Positions 33,362 through 43,812 of a stretch of 64,000 nt of DNA are shown here, piece after piece. Position 1 is the stretch's first letter, and each line of letters begins with the position of its first letter. A program made the translations under genes and the position numbers. The stretch spans positions 1,482,001-1,546,000 of the forward strand of contig NZ_CP072141.1 of NCBI RefSeq assembly GCF_019355555.1, read 5' to 3'. The notes beneath the pieces were generated by a model, which had not been told where the DNA came from, did not search any database, and worked only from the letters and a program-made list of their open reading frames with translations. This DNA comes from Rhizobium sp. L51/94 (GTDB taxonomy: Bacteria; Pseudomonadota; Alphaproteobacteria; Rhizobiales; Rhizobiaceae).

Positions 33362-34525
33362 ATGACCTTCGACAGGAGCTTCTTCAGCATTGGCCCAGCC
33401 CGGCTGTTCTTCCACGCCATGGTGCTTTTGATCGTCATCGTCTGGTTGGTGCCGACACTCGGCATCTTCGTCACCGCATTGCGCGACAAGGATCAGATTA
33501 CCGTCTCCGGCTGGTGGACGGCCTTTTACGGCTCCTCACAGACGACAGCAGTACGGCTCGACGCTGCAGACAAGCAGCAGCAGGACGGTACAAACTACGT
33601 CATCTCAGGCTCGGTCTTTTCGAATGCGGGTTCGCTCGGCAAGGTCAGTGCGTTCGGCGTCAAGGCGCAGGACCCCTCAGCCTTCAAGGCCGGCGAGCCT
33701 GCCGATATCGGTAACGGCGAAACTTTGCTGATCAACACGGACGGCAGCTACAAATACACCAAGAACGCCGCCTTCGACGACACGCGCGGCAAGCGCATAT
33801 ATATCTCCGTCGCCTCGCCGCCGGCCTTCACGCTGCAAAACTTCAAGTCGGTGGTGACGGGCGAGGGGATCGGCCAGTCTTTCATCAATTCGCTGACCGT
33901 CACCATCCCAGCCACCATCATCCCGATCCTGATCGCCGCCTTCGCCGCGTATGCGCTGGCCTGGATGGAGTTTCCCGGCCGATCGCTGATGATTGCGCTG
34001 GTAGTCGGGCTGATCGTCGTGCCGCTGCAGATGTCGCTGATCCCTCTGCTGCGGCTCTATAACGACATCGGCTCTTTCCTCGGCGTGCCCTCGAAAACCT
34101 ATCCCGGCATCTGGCTTGCCCATACGGCCTTCGGCATGCCGCTCGCCATCTATCTGCTGCGCAACTACATTGCCGGCCTGCCGAAGGAGATCATCGAATC
34201 CGCCCGCGTCGACGGCGCCAGCGATTTCGACATCTTCGTCAAGATCATCCTGCCGCTGTCCTTTCCGGCGCTCGCCTCCTTCGCGATCTTCCAGTTCCTC
34301 TGGGTGTGGAACGACCTTCTGATCGCCATGGTCTTCCTCGGCACCGCCAAGGACCAGCTGGTACTGACCGGCAGCCTCAATGCCCTGCTCGGCTCGCGCG
34401 GCGGCAACTGGGAAATCCTGACGGCCTCGGCCTTCGTCACCATCATAGTTCCGCTCCTCGTCTTCTTCGGTTTGCAGCGCTACCTGGTGCGCGGTCTGCT
34501 GGCCGGATCTGTCAAGGGCGGCTGA
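33362..34525 (+). CDS. aglG: Alpha-glucoside ABC transporter permease AglG
   Basis: Second permease of the Agl importer. 387 residues. It has an unusually large periplasmic insert (about residues 60-160, 'DAADKQQQDGTNYVISGSVF' onward) between the first and second membrane helices, a feature of AglG-type subunits. The EAA loop reads 'PKEIIESARVDGASDFDIFV'. The C-terminus 'LQRYLVRGLLAGSVKGG' is the typical end of sugar permeases of this class. It starts two bases after aglF, so the two are cotranslated. Confidence 0.95.
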   Translation: MTFDRSFFSIGPARLFFHAMVLLIVIVWLVPTLGIFVTALRDKDQITVSGWWTAFYGSSQTTAVRLDAADKQQQDGTNYVISGSVFSNAGSLGKVSAFGVKAQDPSAFKAGEPADIGNGETLLINTDGSYKYTKNAAFDDTRGKRIYISVASPPAFTLQNFKSVVTGEGIGQSFINSLTVTIPATIIPILIAAFAAYALAWMEFPGRSLMIALVVGLIVVPLQMSLIPLLRLYNDIGSFLGVPSKTYPGIWLAHTAFGMPLAIYLLRNYIAGLPKEIIESARVDGASDFDIFVKIILPLSFPALASFAIFQFLWVWNDLLIAMVFLGTAKDQLVLTGSLNALLGSRGGNWEILTASAFVTIIVPLLVFFGLQRYLVRGLLAGSVKGG

Positions 34526-34561
34526 CGCCTACAATTCGCATTCAAACAGGATCTCCCGGGA

Positions 34562-36214
<1,653 letters not shown>

Positions 36215-36238
36215 AGACAAGAACGGGAGGGGCTTGCG

Positions 36239-37333
36239 ATGACTGGACTGGTTCTGAAGGATATCCGGAAATCCTACGGCGCGGTGAATGTGCTGCACGG
36301 CATCGACCTTGAAATCGCCCACGGCGAATTCATTGTCTTCGTCGGGCCGTCCGGCTGCGGCAAGTCGACGTTGCTGCGGATGATTGCCGGTCTGGAAAGC
36401 ATTACCGGCGGCGAGATGATCATAGACGGTCGCGTCGTCAACCAGGTGCCGCCCTCGCGGCGCGGCATCGCCATGGTGTTCCAGTCCTATGCGCTCTATC
36501 CGCATATGACTGTTTACGACAACATGGCGTTCGGCATGCGCATTGCCCATGAGAGCAAGCAGGAGATCGACCGCCGTGTGCGCGCGGCGGCCGACAAGCT
36601 GCAGCTGACGCAATATCTCGACCGCCTGCCGAAGGCGCTCTCCGGCGGCCAGCGCCAGCGAGTCGCTATCGGCCGCGCCATCTGCCGCAATCCGAAAGTC
36701 TTCCTGTTCGATGAGCCACTGTCGAACCTCGACGCTGCGCTGCGCGTCGCCACCCGCATCGAGATCGCCCGGCTGAACGATTCCATGCCGGATACGACGA
36801 TGATCTATGTCACCCATGACCAGGTGGAGGCGATGACCCTTGCCGACCGTATCGTGGTGCTGTCGGCCGGCCGCATCGAGCAGGTCGGCCCGCCGCTGGA
36901 ACTCTACGAGCGTCCGGCCAATCTGTTCGTTGCCAAATTCATCGGCTCGCCCGCCATGAACATCATCCCGGCAACGATCGCCGAGGCAGGCGTATCGACC
37001 GTGGTGACGCTGAAGGGCGGCAAGTCGGTAACGCTCGATATTTCTACCGATGCATCTGACAAGGGTGGCACGGCAAGTTTCGGTGTGCGCCCTGAAGACC
37101 TGCGGCTGGCAGAGGGCGACGACTACCTGTTCGAGGGTGAGGTAGCGATCGTCGAGGCCTTGGGCGAGGTGACGTTGCTCTACATCGAAGGTCTCGTCGA
37201 CGGCGAGCCGATCGTCGCCAAACTGCCCGGTATTGCCCCTGTCGAGCGCGGCCAGAAGATGCGCTTCATTGCCGACAAGGAAAAGCTGCATCTCTTCGAC
37301 AGCGAGGGAAAGACCTATCGCCGGACGCGATAA
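36239..37333 (+). CDS. aglK: Alpha-glucoside ABC transporter ATPase AglK
   Basis: MalK-type ATPase that drives the Agl importer. 364 residues: Walker A 'GPSGCGKST', Q-loop 'VFQSYALYPHMT', signature 'LSGGQRQRVAIGRAI', Walker B 'VFLFDEPLSNLD', switch His in 'VTHDQVEAMT', and a C-terminal regulatory TOBE-type domain with 'FGVRPEDLRLAEG'. It is the last gene of the operon, 24 bases after aglA. No inducer-exclusion residue can be judged from sequence alone. Confidence 0.95.
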   Translation: MTGLVLKDIRKSYGAVNVLHGIDLEIAHGEFIVFVGPSGCGKSTLLRMIAGLESITGGEMIIDGRVVNQVPPSRRGIAMVFQSYALYPHMTVYDNMAFGMRIAHESKQEIDRRVRAAADKLQLTQYLDRLPKALSGGQRQRVAIGRAICRNPKVFLFDEPLSNLDAALRVATRIEIARLNDSMPDTTMIYVTHDQVEAMTLADRIVVLSAGRIEQVGPPLELYERPANLFVAKFIGSPAMNIIPATIAEAGVSTVVTLKGGKSVTLDISTDASDKGGTASFGVRPEDLRLAEGDDYLFEGEVAIVEALGEVTLLYIEGLVDGEPIVAKLPGIAPVERGQKMRFIADKEKLHLFDSEGKTYRRTR

Positions 37334-37443
37334 GGCGATGGGCATTTTGCAACTTTCGCGACGTCAGCCTCGCACATCTAACAAAGTGTTAAATAACGGC
37401 TGCTATTCTTGAAGCACGCCGTAACATTTGAAGGCTCACGATC

Positions 37444-37854
37444 ATGGCAGCATCCGTGCCGAAACAGCAGAACCATTTCCTGAACAAGGAAGAGTCCTTC
37501 ATGTACGACCGCGAAGGTCGCTACAAGATGCAGGACACGATGAATGCGGCACGGATCGAATACACCGAAAAAGGCGTGATGCACCTGGCCTCACGCCGCT
37601 GCGACATCGTCAAGATTTCCATGAGCGGCGCCATTCTGGCGATCCTGACGCAGTATAACCTGCCGAAGCAATTCTATCTCGATATCCCGGACGCGCGCAT
37701 CAACAAGGTCGGCTGCGTTCTGATGAAGGTTTTCCCCAACAACACAGTCGAGGTGCGCTTCCTGTCGCTGCTGAGCGAAAAGGAAATGAACAAGATATTC
37801 GTCTACAGCACCCACCCGGCTCACCGAAACCATGTGCTGGATATCAGGGGTTAA
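37444..37854 (+). CDS. PilZ-like domain protein with degenerate c-di-GMP motif
   Basis: 136 residues, small soluble beta-rich protein. The segment 'VKISMSGAILAIL' matches the second PilZ motif region, and the arrangement of strands after it ('FYLDIPDARINKVGCVLM', 'NTVEVRFLSL') fits a PilZ barrel. The canonical RxxxR is not seen, and the [D/N]xSxxG position reads KxSxxG (Lys57), so cyclic di-GMP binding is doubtful. Start at 37444; a later ATG at 37501 is possible. Single gene, 110 bases after aglK. PilZ-type proteins often affect motility or polysaccharides, but nothing here fixes a role. Confidence 0.65.
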   Translation: MAASVPKQQNHFLNKEESFMYDREGRYKMQDTMNAARIEYTEKGVMHLASRRCDIVKISMSGAILAILTQYNLPKQFYLDIPDARINKVGCVLMKVFPNNTVEVRFLSLLSEKEMNKIFVYSTHPAHRNHVLDIRG

Positions 37855-37926
37855 GGCTGGCAGCGGAGCGGGTTTGGCGTGCTGGCGGAAAATGTCCCGG
37901 CGGTCGAGACTTGGCGCGGTTGGAGT

Positions 37927-38391
37927 CTACAATCCCTTTTGCATGATCGAGTATGTCCTGCCGGTGTTTTCGAAGGTCTCGATGGTCGCCCAACCGGACT
38001 TCATGTAAAAGCCCGCAGCATGGGACGTGTATAGCGTCAGACGCAGGATGCCTTCACGCCGAGCGAGCGATTCAAGCTCGGCTATCATGCGCGCACCATG
38101 CCCTCGGCCCCTATGCGGCCTGTCGACGTAGACACCAGCCAGCCATGGATTAAGCTCGGGGCGTCCTTCCAGGTCATCCAGGCAAAGGGCTGACATCGCA
38201 ACCGGCACTTCGTTTTCGAGCATGACAAGGACGGTCGGCATCAATTCCGAAACACTCGCCCCATCGATTTCGCGCTTCAACATCTCTTCGTGCGTAACTG
38301 TGCCACCCTGGAAGAATGCCTCCCATCGCCAGGTGCCGGTCGTGTGCACGAGGTCCGGGCGCTCTTTCGTCGTCACGAAGGTAAGGGTCAT
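37927..38391 (-). CDS. GNAT-family N-acetyltransferase
   Basis: 155 residues. The acetyl-CoA binding motif A is clear: 'LAGVYVDRPHRGRGHGARMI', with R/Q-x-x-G-x-G/A as 'RGRGHG', followed by the helix 'AELESLARREGI' and motif B 'AAGFYMKSGWATIE'. The substrate is unknown. I chose the ATG at 38391 (MTLTFV); a GTG at 38439 would add 16 residues that look unlike the family start. It is a monocistronic reverse-strand gene, convergent with the PilZ-like gene. Confidence 0.82.
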   Translation of the reverse strand: MTLTFVTTKERPDLVHTTGTWRWEAFFQGGTVTHEEMLKREIDGASVSELMPTVLVMLENEVPVAMSALCLDDLEGRPELNPWLAGVYVDRPHRGRGHGARMIAELESLARREGILRLTLYTSHAAGFYMKSGWATIETFENTGRTYSIMQKGL

Positions 38392-38512
38392 AAAAGCTCT
38401 GCCGATGATCGCGTGGGGTCGGCATGCACTTACGGTCACTTTGCAAAAATGAGATGACGCTCCGACATCGCCAACCTGGCAAACAAGTTATGCCTATTCC
38501 GACAGCCCCGCC

Positions 38513-38713
38513 TCAGAGCCTGCGCGCTGCCAGGCGACGCTTGTCACGCTCGACATATTCGGCGCCGCGCGCGGTCAGCCGGAACTCACGCTTCTGAAAT
38601 TCGCCGCGAATCGTGATGAAGCCTTGCTCTTCGGCCTCCTTCAATGTCTTCAGGCCGGTACCCTTGGGGGGAGACTGCCAATCCAGGCCTTCGGCGCTGT
38701 GTAGCAAAACCAT
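38513..38713 (-). CDS. Small hypothetical protein, winged-helix-like
   Basis: 66 residues, not recognised. The middle ('LKTLKEAEEQGFITIRGEFQ' then 'REFRLTARGAEYVERDKRR') has a helix-strand-strand pattern with basic residues, as in small winged-helix or MarR-like fragments. Only one start (ATG 38713) is available because a stop lies upstream in frame, and its ribosome-binding site is poor. A sigma70-like promoter (38844-38872) points toward it. A longer overlapping frame (38586-38912) looks like a shadow. Confidence 0.45.
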   Translation of the reverse strand: MVLLHSAEGLDWQSPPKGTGLKTLKEAEEQGFITIRGEFQKREFRLTARGAEYVERDKRRLAARRL

Positions 38714-38843
38714 GATCTTGATAATGTCGTTTCTCCATGGCCGATGCAGACAGCGGCGCTACGTGGTCGAATGCACGTTCCGAACGGCACCATTGATCTG
38801 GAAAGACAATGTCGAAGCCGTCCCGGGTTCCGTCAGAAGTCCG

Positions 38844-38872
38844 TGTATAAAAGCCTGCCGCGCTTTGGTCAA
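38844..38872 (-). promoter_or_regulatory. Sigma70-type promoter TTGACC-N17-TATACA
   Basis: Read on the minus strand, TTGACC (38872-38867) and TATACA (38849-38844) are separated by exactly 17 bases. It is directed at the small gene starting at 38713, leaving a leader of about 125 bases. The region 38714-38945 is otherwise empty. Confidence 0.55.
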
Positions 38873-38945
38873 TTGACGCGCTGCGGCCGGTCGGCTTGTT
38901 TGGAGATGCCAAGAGTTCTGCCGGTTTTGGCGTGTGGCAGCTGAC

Positions 38946-39314
38946 CTATTTGGCAGAGACTTGCATCAATTCTATTCGGTTGCCGAAAGGATCGTTCACA
39001 TACACTCGCGTAAATCCCTCGAGCGGCTGGTCCGACGTGGTCTCATAGCCGGCATTCTGCAGGGTATGGCATAAACTTGCGAGGTCATCCACGAGAAGCC
39101 CGGGATGGGCCTTCTTCGCGGGTACGAAATCATGCTCGACACCGAGATGGATTTTGAGTTTCTCCATTCCAAACCAGCAGCCACCTCTTGACGCGAGATG
39201 GAGCGGCTTTTCCAACTCTGGCAACCCGAGCACGCCGCTGTAAAACGCCCGGGCGACTTGTTCCTGTCCCGCAGGCATTGCCAGTTGAATATGGTCGATC
39301 CCAATGACGGCCAT
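38946..39314 (-). CDS. VOC (glyoxalase/bleomycin resistance) family protein
   Basis: 122 residues with the paired beta-alpha-beta-beta-beta modules of the vicinal oxygen chelate fold. 'IDHIQLAMPAG' begins the first module with a metal-ligand type His, and 'RVYVNDPFGNRIELMQV' ends the second with a conserved Glu. Members are metal-dependent lyases, dioxygenases or binding proteins; substrate unknown. The ATG at 39314 is preceded by GAGGGG. The 208-base stretch to 39522 holds the edd remnant. Confidence 0.82.
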   Translation of the reverse strand: MAVIGIDHIQLAMPAGQEQVARAFYSGVLGLPELEKPLHLASRGGCWFGMEKLKIHLGVEHDFVPAKKAHPGLLVDDLASLCHTLQNAGYETTSDQPLEGFTRVYVNDPFGNRIELMQVSAK

Positions 39315-39431
39315 TGAACCCCTCCGCCTTTCGTATTGAACGGGATCACCCTACGCAAAGATAGGCCCGATGTCTGCCGAGGGACAACAGGCAGACGCTG
39401 GACGGCTCGGCGATGGTAGGCCAGCCAAGTT

Positions 39432-39551
39432 CTATGATCTACCTGTCCTGGCAGCGCGGCGGAACGGCACGGATAATGGGCGGCTCATGCCGAATTCGCT
39501 GTCCGCGTCGGCGATGTCGCCATCAGTTCAAGTGTGCCAGGGCCTGTCGAC
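39432..39551 (-). pseudogene. Degenerate fragment of the 3' end of edd
   Basis: Minus-strand sequence here resembles the last part of the intact edd gene at 41218-43035. The codons for 'GTLELM' are kept, then after a deletion of about 34 bases between short TCCG repeats and a one-base shift the sequence encodes 'DSEFGMSRPLSVPFRRAA' followed by a stop. The intact Edd C-terminus reads '[18 protein letters not shown]'. Orientation equals that of edd. The fragment overlaps the 3' end of the acyltransferase gene in another frame, so the last roughly ten acyltransferase codons come from former edd DNA. The acyltransferase segment is thus flanked by two edd ends in direct orientation. Confidence 0.75.
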
Positions 39552-40683
39552 CGAGCGTCAGCATATTCCAGAATTGCGGGCGGGAAGGGCTTCTGCCGCC
39601 GAGAAGCAGGGCCAGGAAGCCGGGTGCGACGAGGCTCAGCACGAAGGTGGCGCAGACTGAGGCAGCCAACCCGACGAACGGTGCCGTCGCGAAGAACAGC
39701 AGGTGCGCTGCACCGCCGATGCGAAATCCGAGGGTCTCGAAGCACATCCAGATGGCACCGGCGATCAGGGTATGACCGCAAAAGGCAAAGAATATCACCG
39801 GCTCGAATGCGACCGTGAAGGCAACCAGCCGGGGGAAGCGCAGCAGTGCCTTCGTAGCCCACCAGAAGAGGATGGCGCCGGCGAACCGGTCAACGAGTTG
39901 CAGCACGCGAAGCGCCCAGTCGTGCTCGTGGTCGCCGATCCAGTCGTAATTCGCATAGAATGGCAGGCAGCCGATCGCCAGCAGGATCACGAACGACAGG
40001 GGTGCGAGAATGCGGCTGTGACGATCTATGATATCAGGCGACGCCATTCCCTTGGCAAAGGCGAGGCCGATCGCAAAGAACAGGACGATCGCGCTGTTGG
40101 TGAATATTACGCCGTCGAGATTGAAGATACTGTTGGCAATCAGCAGTGCGAACAATAGCCACGGCTTTCTTTCAAGCGCATAGAGCAGAACAGGCGTCCA
40201 GAGAACTGAGACGAAGACGTCGCGCAGGAAATAGAGCGGCCCGTTGCGAGGGTAGCCCGAAATGCCGAAGAGATGCTGGGGGATGGCGCTGACATCGGGA
40301 AGGGTAGCCGGCCCGTCCAGCACCGCATCCTTGGCAATGATCACCGCGCTCCACAGGGCGAGGGGCACGACGACGGTCAGGATTTTCCGGCCCACCTGAT
40401 CGCTCCAGGATTTAGAGCCGGCGAGGATGACCAGCAGATAGCCGGAAACGATGCTGAGCAGGGGTACGCTCGATCGGCCGATGATCTCGCGTATCATCCA
40501 GATGATACCGGAGCTTGAAAACGCGGTGGTCGGAGGGTCGATCAAATAGGGCGGGATATGCATGTAGATCACCGCCAGGATGCAGCAGACCCGGGCAATC
40601 TTGATCCGGCTCGACATCATCGGTGAGATTGTGGTCGGTGGAGCCGTCTCGGCGGTATCCGGTAAAGTTGTCTTTGAGACCAT
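39523..40683 (-). CDS. Acyltransferase family 3 membrane protein
   Basis: 386 residues, about ten hydrophobic helices, in the pattern of the acyltransferase-3 family (O-acetylation or succinylation of surface sugars, e.g. NodX, OafA). 'RIKIARVCCILAVIYMHIPP' corresponds to the conserved first helix with its catalytic-type His. Later helices include 'SVPLLSIVSGYLLVILAG' and 'GPLYFLRDVFVSVLWTPVLL', both family-like. It lies between the edd gene and an edd-end remnant, and its final codons run into that remnant, which suggests it was acquired by insertion. Target sugar unknown. Start ATG at 40683; the ribosome-binding site is weak. Confidence 0.82.
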   Translation of the reverse strand: MVSKTTLPDTAETAPPTTISPMMSSRIKIARVCCILAVIYMHIPPYLIDPPTTAFSSSGIIWMIREIIGRSSVPLLSIVSGYLLVILAGSKSWSDQVGRKILTVVVPLALWSAVIIAKDAVLDGPATLPDVSAIPQHLFGISGYPRNGPLYFLRDVFVSVLWTPVLLYALERKPWLLFALLIANSIFNLDGVIFTNSAIVLFFAIGLAFAKGMASPDIIDRHSRILAPLSFVILLAIGCLPFYANYDWIGDHEHDWALRVLQLVDRFAGAILFWWATKALLRFPRLVAFTVAFEPVIFFAFCGHTLIAGAIWMCFETLGFRIGGAAHLLFFATAPFVGLAASVCATFVLSLVAPGFLALLLGGRSPSRPQFWNMLTLGRQALAHLN

Positions 40684-41217
40684 TGGTTTTTCGCTTTTCC
40701 GCTAGAGCCAAACTGGGTTTCGCGTCACCTCTACACGCTGAAGGAAAGGCATGCTACCAGAAATTGCTGACATAATGCGGTTATCTTGCTGTTTATGCAG
40801 CGATATATTTTTGAGTGAGGGCTAGATGCAGAGTGGTGGGGTTGTATGCTTATGGCACAGGTGCCCCTTGACCGTCAGGATACTGGTAAAATATGGCCTG
40901 TCGTTTCAAACCGATAGGGTGAAATTTATCTTGGTTCCCTCATGGGTTTTCTCACGCATCGCGGTCGTCGAAAGGCATCGAATCTCTGCCAGGAGAGAGT
41001 TCGCGATGGTTGTGAGGCCGCTATGGCCTCGCCTGTTGAAAACGCAGGCAAAACGCGGTTGAGCATGCACGTCCCAAAGGCTGGAGGCCGAGGATAACGT
41101 GATCTGGTCCGGCAGTTTATGTCGAAAGGATCGGGTGTGCCGCCGCAAGCTTCAGGCGGTCACACCAAAATTCGAAGCCGCGGCCGGCCAGCCGAAGCTG
41201 GGTAGCCGCGCCTTGCC
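40684..41217. other. 534-base region without a recognisable gene
   Basis: Lies between edd and the acyltransferase. Two short opposed frames (40826-41062 plus, 40906-41148 minus) resemble nothing and lack ribosome-binding sites. The part near 40760-40960 is more AT-rich than its neighbours. It contains TTGACC near 40868 followed by AT-rich sequence, a weak plus-strand promoter match. It may be residue of the inserted segment. Confidence 0.5.
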
Positions 41218-43035
41218 TCAGGCGAAGACGCCGGCGCCCTGGTCGGCCGGGCCGGCGGCGCGGCGGAAGGGGGCGAACAATTCGCGGCCCATGCCGTATT
41301 CGTTGTCCGACAAGTCGATCATGACTGGTGTGCGTTCCGCAAGGTCAGCGGCATCGACCATCAGTTCGAGCGTACCGGCGATAGCGTCGATGCGGATCAT
41401 GTCGCCTTCCTGGATGCGCGCGATCGGGCCGCCGTCTACGGCCTCTGGCGTCACATGGATCGCCGCCGGGATCTTGCCGGACGCGCCGGACATGCGCCCG
41501 TCGGTCAGGAGTGCCACCCGGAAGCCGCGATCCTGCAGCACGCCGAGTGCCGGCGTCAGCTTGTGAAGTTCGGGCATGCCGTTGGCCTTCGGCCCCTGGA
41601 AGCGCACCACGGCGACGAAGTCGCGGTTGAGCTTGCCTTCCTTGAAGGCTTCCTGCAGCTCCTTCTGGTCGTGAAAGATGACTGCCGGCGCTTCGATGAC
41701 GTGGCGCTCCAGCTTGACGGCGGAAATCTTGATGACCGCTTTGCCGAGATTGCCGCGCAGCATCTTCAGCCCGCCATTGCCCTGGAACGGCATTTCGATG
41801 CTGGCAAGCACCTTGGGATCGGCGCTCTTCTCGGCCGACGGCTGGCGGGTGACCGTGCCGTTTTCGCCAAGCAGGGCGTCGACGGTGTAAGCCTCCAGCC
41901 CATGGCCGAACACGGTCCTGACGTCGTCATGGACGAGGCCGTGCTTCAGGAGCTGCTTGATGAGGAATCCCATGCCGCCGGCGGCGTGAAAATGGTTCAC
42001 GTCGGCCTGGCCGTTCGGATAGACGCGGGCGAGCAACGGCACCGCGTCGGAGAGCTCGGATATATCCTGCCAGGTCAGCATGATGCCGGCCGCGCGTGCC
42101 ATTGCGACCAGATGCATGGTGTGGTTGGTCGAGCCGCCGGTCGCGTGCAGGCCGACGACGCCGTTGACGATCGAGCGCTCGTCGATCATCTCGCCGGCAG
42201 GTGTATATTCGTTGCCGAGCGCGGTGATCGCCAGCGCCCGCTTCGTCGCTTCGCGGGTGAGCGCCTCGCGCAGGGGCGTGCCGGGATTGACGAAGGAGGC
42301 GCCGGGCATGTGCAGGCCCATGATCTCCATCAGCATCTGGTTCGAGTTGGCCGTGCCGTAGAAGGTGCAGGTACCTGGCCCATGATAGGATTTGGACTCT
42401 GCTTCCAGCAGTTCCGCCCTGCCGACCTTGCCTTCGGCGAACAGCTGGCGGACACGTGATTTCTCGTCGTTCGCAAGACCTGATGTCATAGGCCCGGCGG
42501 GAACGAAGATCGCCGGCAGATGGCCGAAGCTCATGGCGGCAATGAACAGACCCGGCACGATCTTGTCGCAGACGCCGAGATAGAGCGCCGCGTCGAACAT
42601 GTTGTGCGACAGGCCGACGGCCGCCGACATGGCGATCAGGTCCCGCGAAAAAAGCGACAGTTCCATGCCCGGTTGTCCCTGCGTCACGCCATCGCACATG
42701 GCGGGAACGCCGCCTGCGACCTGCGCAATGCCGCCGGCCTCAGTGGCTGCGGCCCGGATGATGTCTGGGTAGCGCTCGAAGGGCTGATGGGCCGATAACA
42801 TGTCGTTATAGGAGGTGATGATCCCGAGATTGGCAACCTGGTCTGCGGCCAGGGCATCCTTCTCGGAGGGGGAACAGACGGCGAAACCATGGGCAAGGTT
42901 GGCGCAGCCGAGCGTGCTGCGCTGAGCGCCTTTGCTGCCTACCTCTCTCAGACGACCGAGATAGCGTTCGCGCGACGCTTTTGAGCGTTCGACGATGCGG
43001 GCGGTGATCGCGGATATGCGTGCGTCAGCGGACAT
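41218..43035 (-). CDS. edd: Phosphogluconate dehydratase Edd
   Basis: Cytoplasmic enzyme that dehydrates 6-phosphogluconate to 2-keto-3-deoxy-6-phosphogluconate, the first committed step of the Entner-Doudoroff pathway. 605 residues, IlvD/Edd family. Visible signatures are '[19 protein letters not shown]', '[20 protein letters not shown]' (conserved Cys of the iron-sulphur site) and near the end '[20 protein letters not shown]'. It is last in the zwf-pgl-edd operon, all on the minus strand. Its 3' end has a diverged second copy at 39432-39551. The partner aldolase eda is not in the window. Confidence 0.97.
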   Translation of the reverse strand: MSADARISAITARIVERSKASRERYLGRLREVGSKGAQRSTLGCANLAHGFAVCSPSEKDALAADQVANLGIITSYNDMLSAHQPFERYPDIIRAAATEAGGIAQVAGGVPAMCDGVTQGQPGMELSLFSRDLIAMSAAVGLSHNMFDAALYLGVCDKIVPGLFIAAMSFGHLPAIFVPAGPMTSGLANDEKSRVRQLFAEGKVGRAELLEAESKSYHGPGTCTFYGTANSNQMLMEIMGLHMPGASFVNPGTPLREALTREATKRALAITALGNEYTPAGEMIDERSIVNGVVGLHATGGSTNHTMHLVAMARAAGIMLTWQDISELSDAVPLLARVYPNGQADVNHFHAAGGMGFLIKQLLKHGLVHDDVRTVFGHGLEAYTVDALLGENGTVTRQPSAEKSADPKVLASIEMPFQGNGGLKMLRGNLGKAVIKISAVKLERHVIEAPAVIFHDQKELQEAFKEGKLNRDFVAVVRFQGPKANGMPELHKLTPALGVLQDRGFRVALLTDGRMSGASGKIPAAIHVTPEAVDGGPIARIQEGDMIRIDAIAGTLELMVDAADLAERTPVMIDLSDNEYGMGRELFAPFRRAAGPADQGAGVFA

Positions 43036-43103
43036 GAGGAACCCCTGTCTTCAATCGGTTGCCGTGTTTTTGTGGCGGCGCGGACGCGGCCTTCGGGCTC
43101 CGG

Positions 43104-43802
43104 TCAGGGAGCCCAATAGATTTCGACCGGCGAGGCGGCCCGGCGCAGGATGGCGCGGATCGGCATCTCGGTCTCTTCGCCGGCAGCTTCTGCCTTGGCG
43201 AGAACGTCTTTCTTGCTCTGCCCCTCGATATGCAGCACGAGGAGGCGAGCATCCTGAAGGCTGGCAAAAGTGAAGGTCAGCCGTGGTTCGCCAGCGCCTT
43301 CGGCTTCCATGGTGATGATGCCGCGTGGTGTCTGCGGATCAAGCGCCTTGGCAAGATTGCTGCCGCCGGGAAAGAACGATGCCGTATGGCCATCGCCGCC
43401 CATGCCGAGGATGGCAATATCGAACGGATCGTCGATGCCCCTGGTCTCGGCCGTCGCGATGACGGCGGATTTTTCGGCATCCGCCGCCGGCTGGTACAGC
43501 GGCAGGAATTTGGCTGCCGCCGCATTGTTCTTCAGAAGGTGCTGCTTGACCAGCAGATGGTTCGAGCGTGGATTGTCGGCGGGCACGAAGCGCTCGTCGA
43601 CCAGCGTAATCGTCACCTTGCTCCAGTCGATGGCGCGCAATGACAGCGCTTCGAAAAAGGCCTTCGGCGTAGAGCCGCCGGAGACCGCAATGCTGGCCGT
43701 GCCCCGTGCGGCAACGGCAGCCGAAAGAGTTTCGGCAACCTTGTTCGCCAGACCGGTGGCGAGCGCCGGGCCGCTTTCAAAAGCATGCATGTTTGCTGTC
43801 AT
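43104..43802 (-). CDS. pgl: 6-Phosphogluconolactonase Pgl
   Basis: Hydrolyses 6-phosphogluconolactone to 6-phosphogluconate between Zwf and Edd. 232 residues from the ATG at 43802, ten bases after the zwf stop and preceded by TGAGGC; a longer frame to 43841 would overlap zwf and lacks support. Signatures: 'IAVSGGSTPKAFFEAL', 'TITLVDERFVPADNPRSN' and 'ILGMGGDGHTASFFPGG', the DevB/SOL-type Pgl pattern. Middle gene of the operon; 68 bases separate it from edd. Confidence 0.96.
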   Translation of the reverse strand: MTANMHAFESGPALATGLANKVAETLSAAVAARGTASIAVSGGSTPKAFFEALSLRAIDWSKVTITLVDERFVPADNPRSNHLLVKQHLLKNNAAAAKFLPLYQPAADAEKSAVIATAETRGIDDPFDIAILGMGGDGHTASFFPGGSNLAKALDPQTPRGIITMEAEGAGEPRLTFTFASLQDARLLVLHIEGQSKKDVLAKAEAAGEETEMPIRAILRRAASPVEIYWAP

Positions 43803-43812
43803 CGCAGTTGCC

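Noticed and set aside
38586..38912. 108-codon minus-strand frame overlapping the small gene at 38513
   Set aside because: It begins upstream of the good promoter, and its Arg/Ser/Pro-rich sequence looks like a shifted frame; the 66-codon frame is more protein-like.
39370..39775. Plus-strand frames of 96 and 120 codons at the end of the acyltransferase
   Set aside because: They run antisense to the acyltransferase and the edd remnant, which explain the sequence better.
40826..41148. Two short opposed frames in the gap between edd and the acyltransferase
   Set aside because: No family resemblance, no ribosome-binding site, and mutually overlapping; treated as non-coding or decayed sequence.
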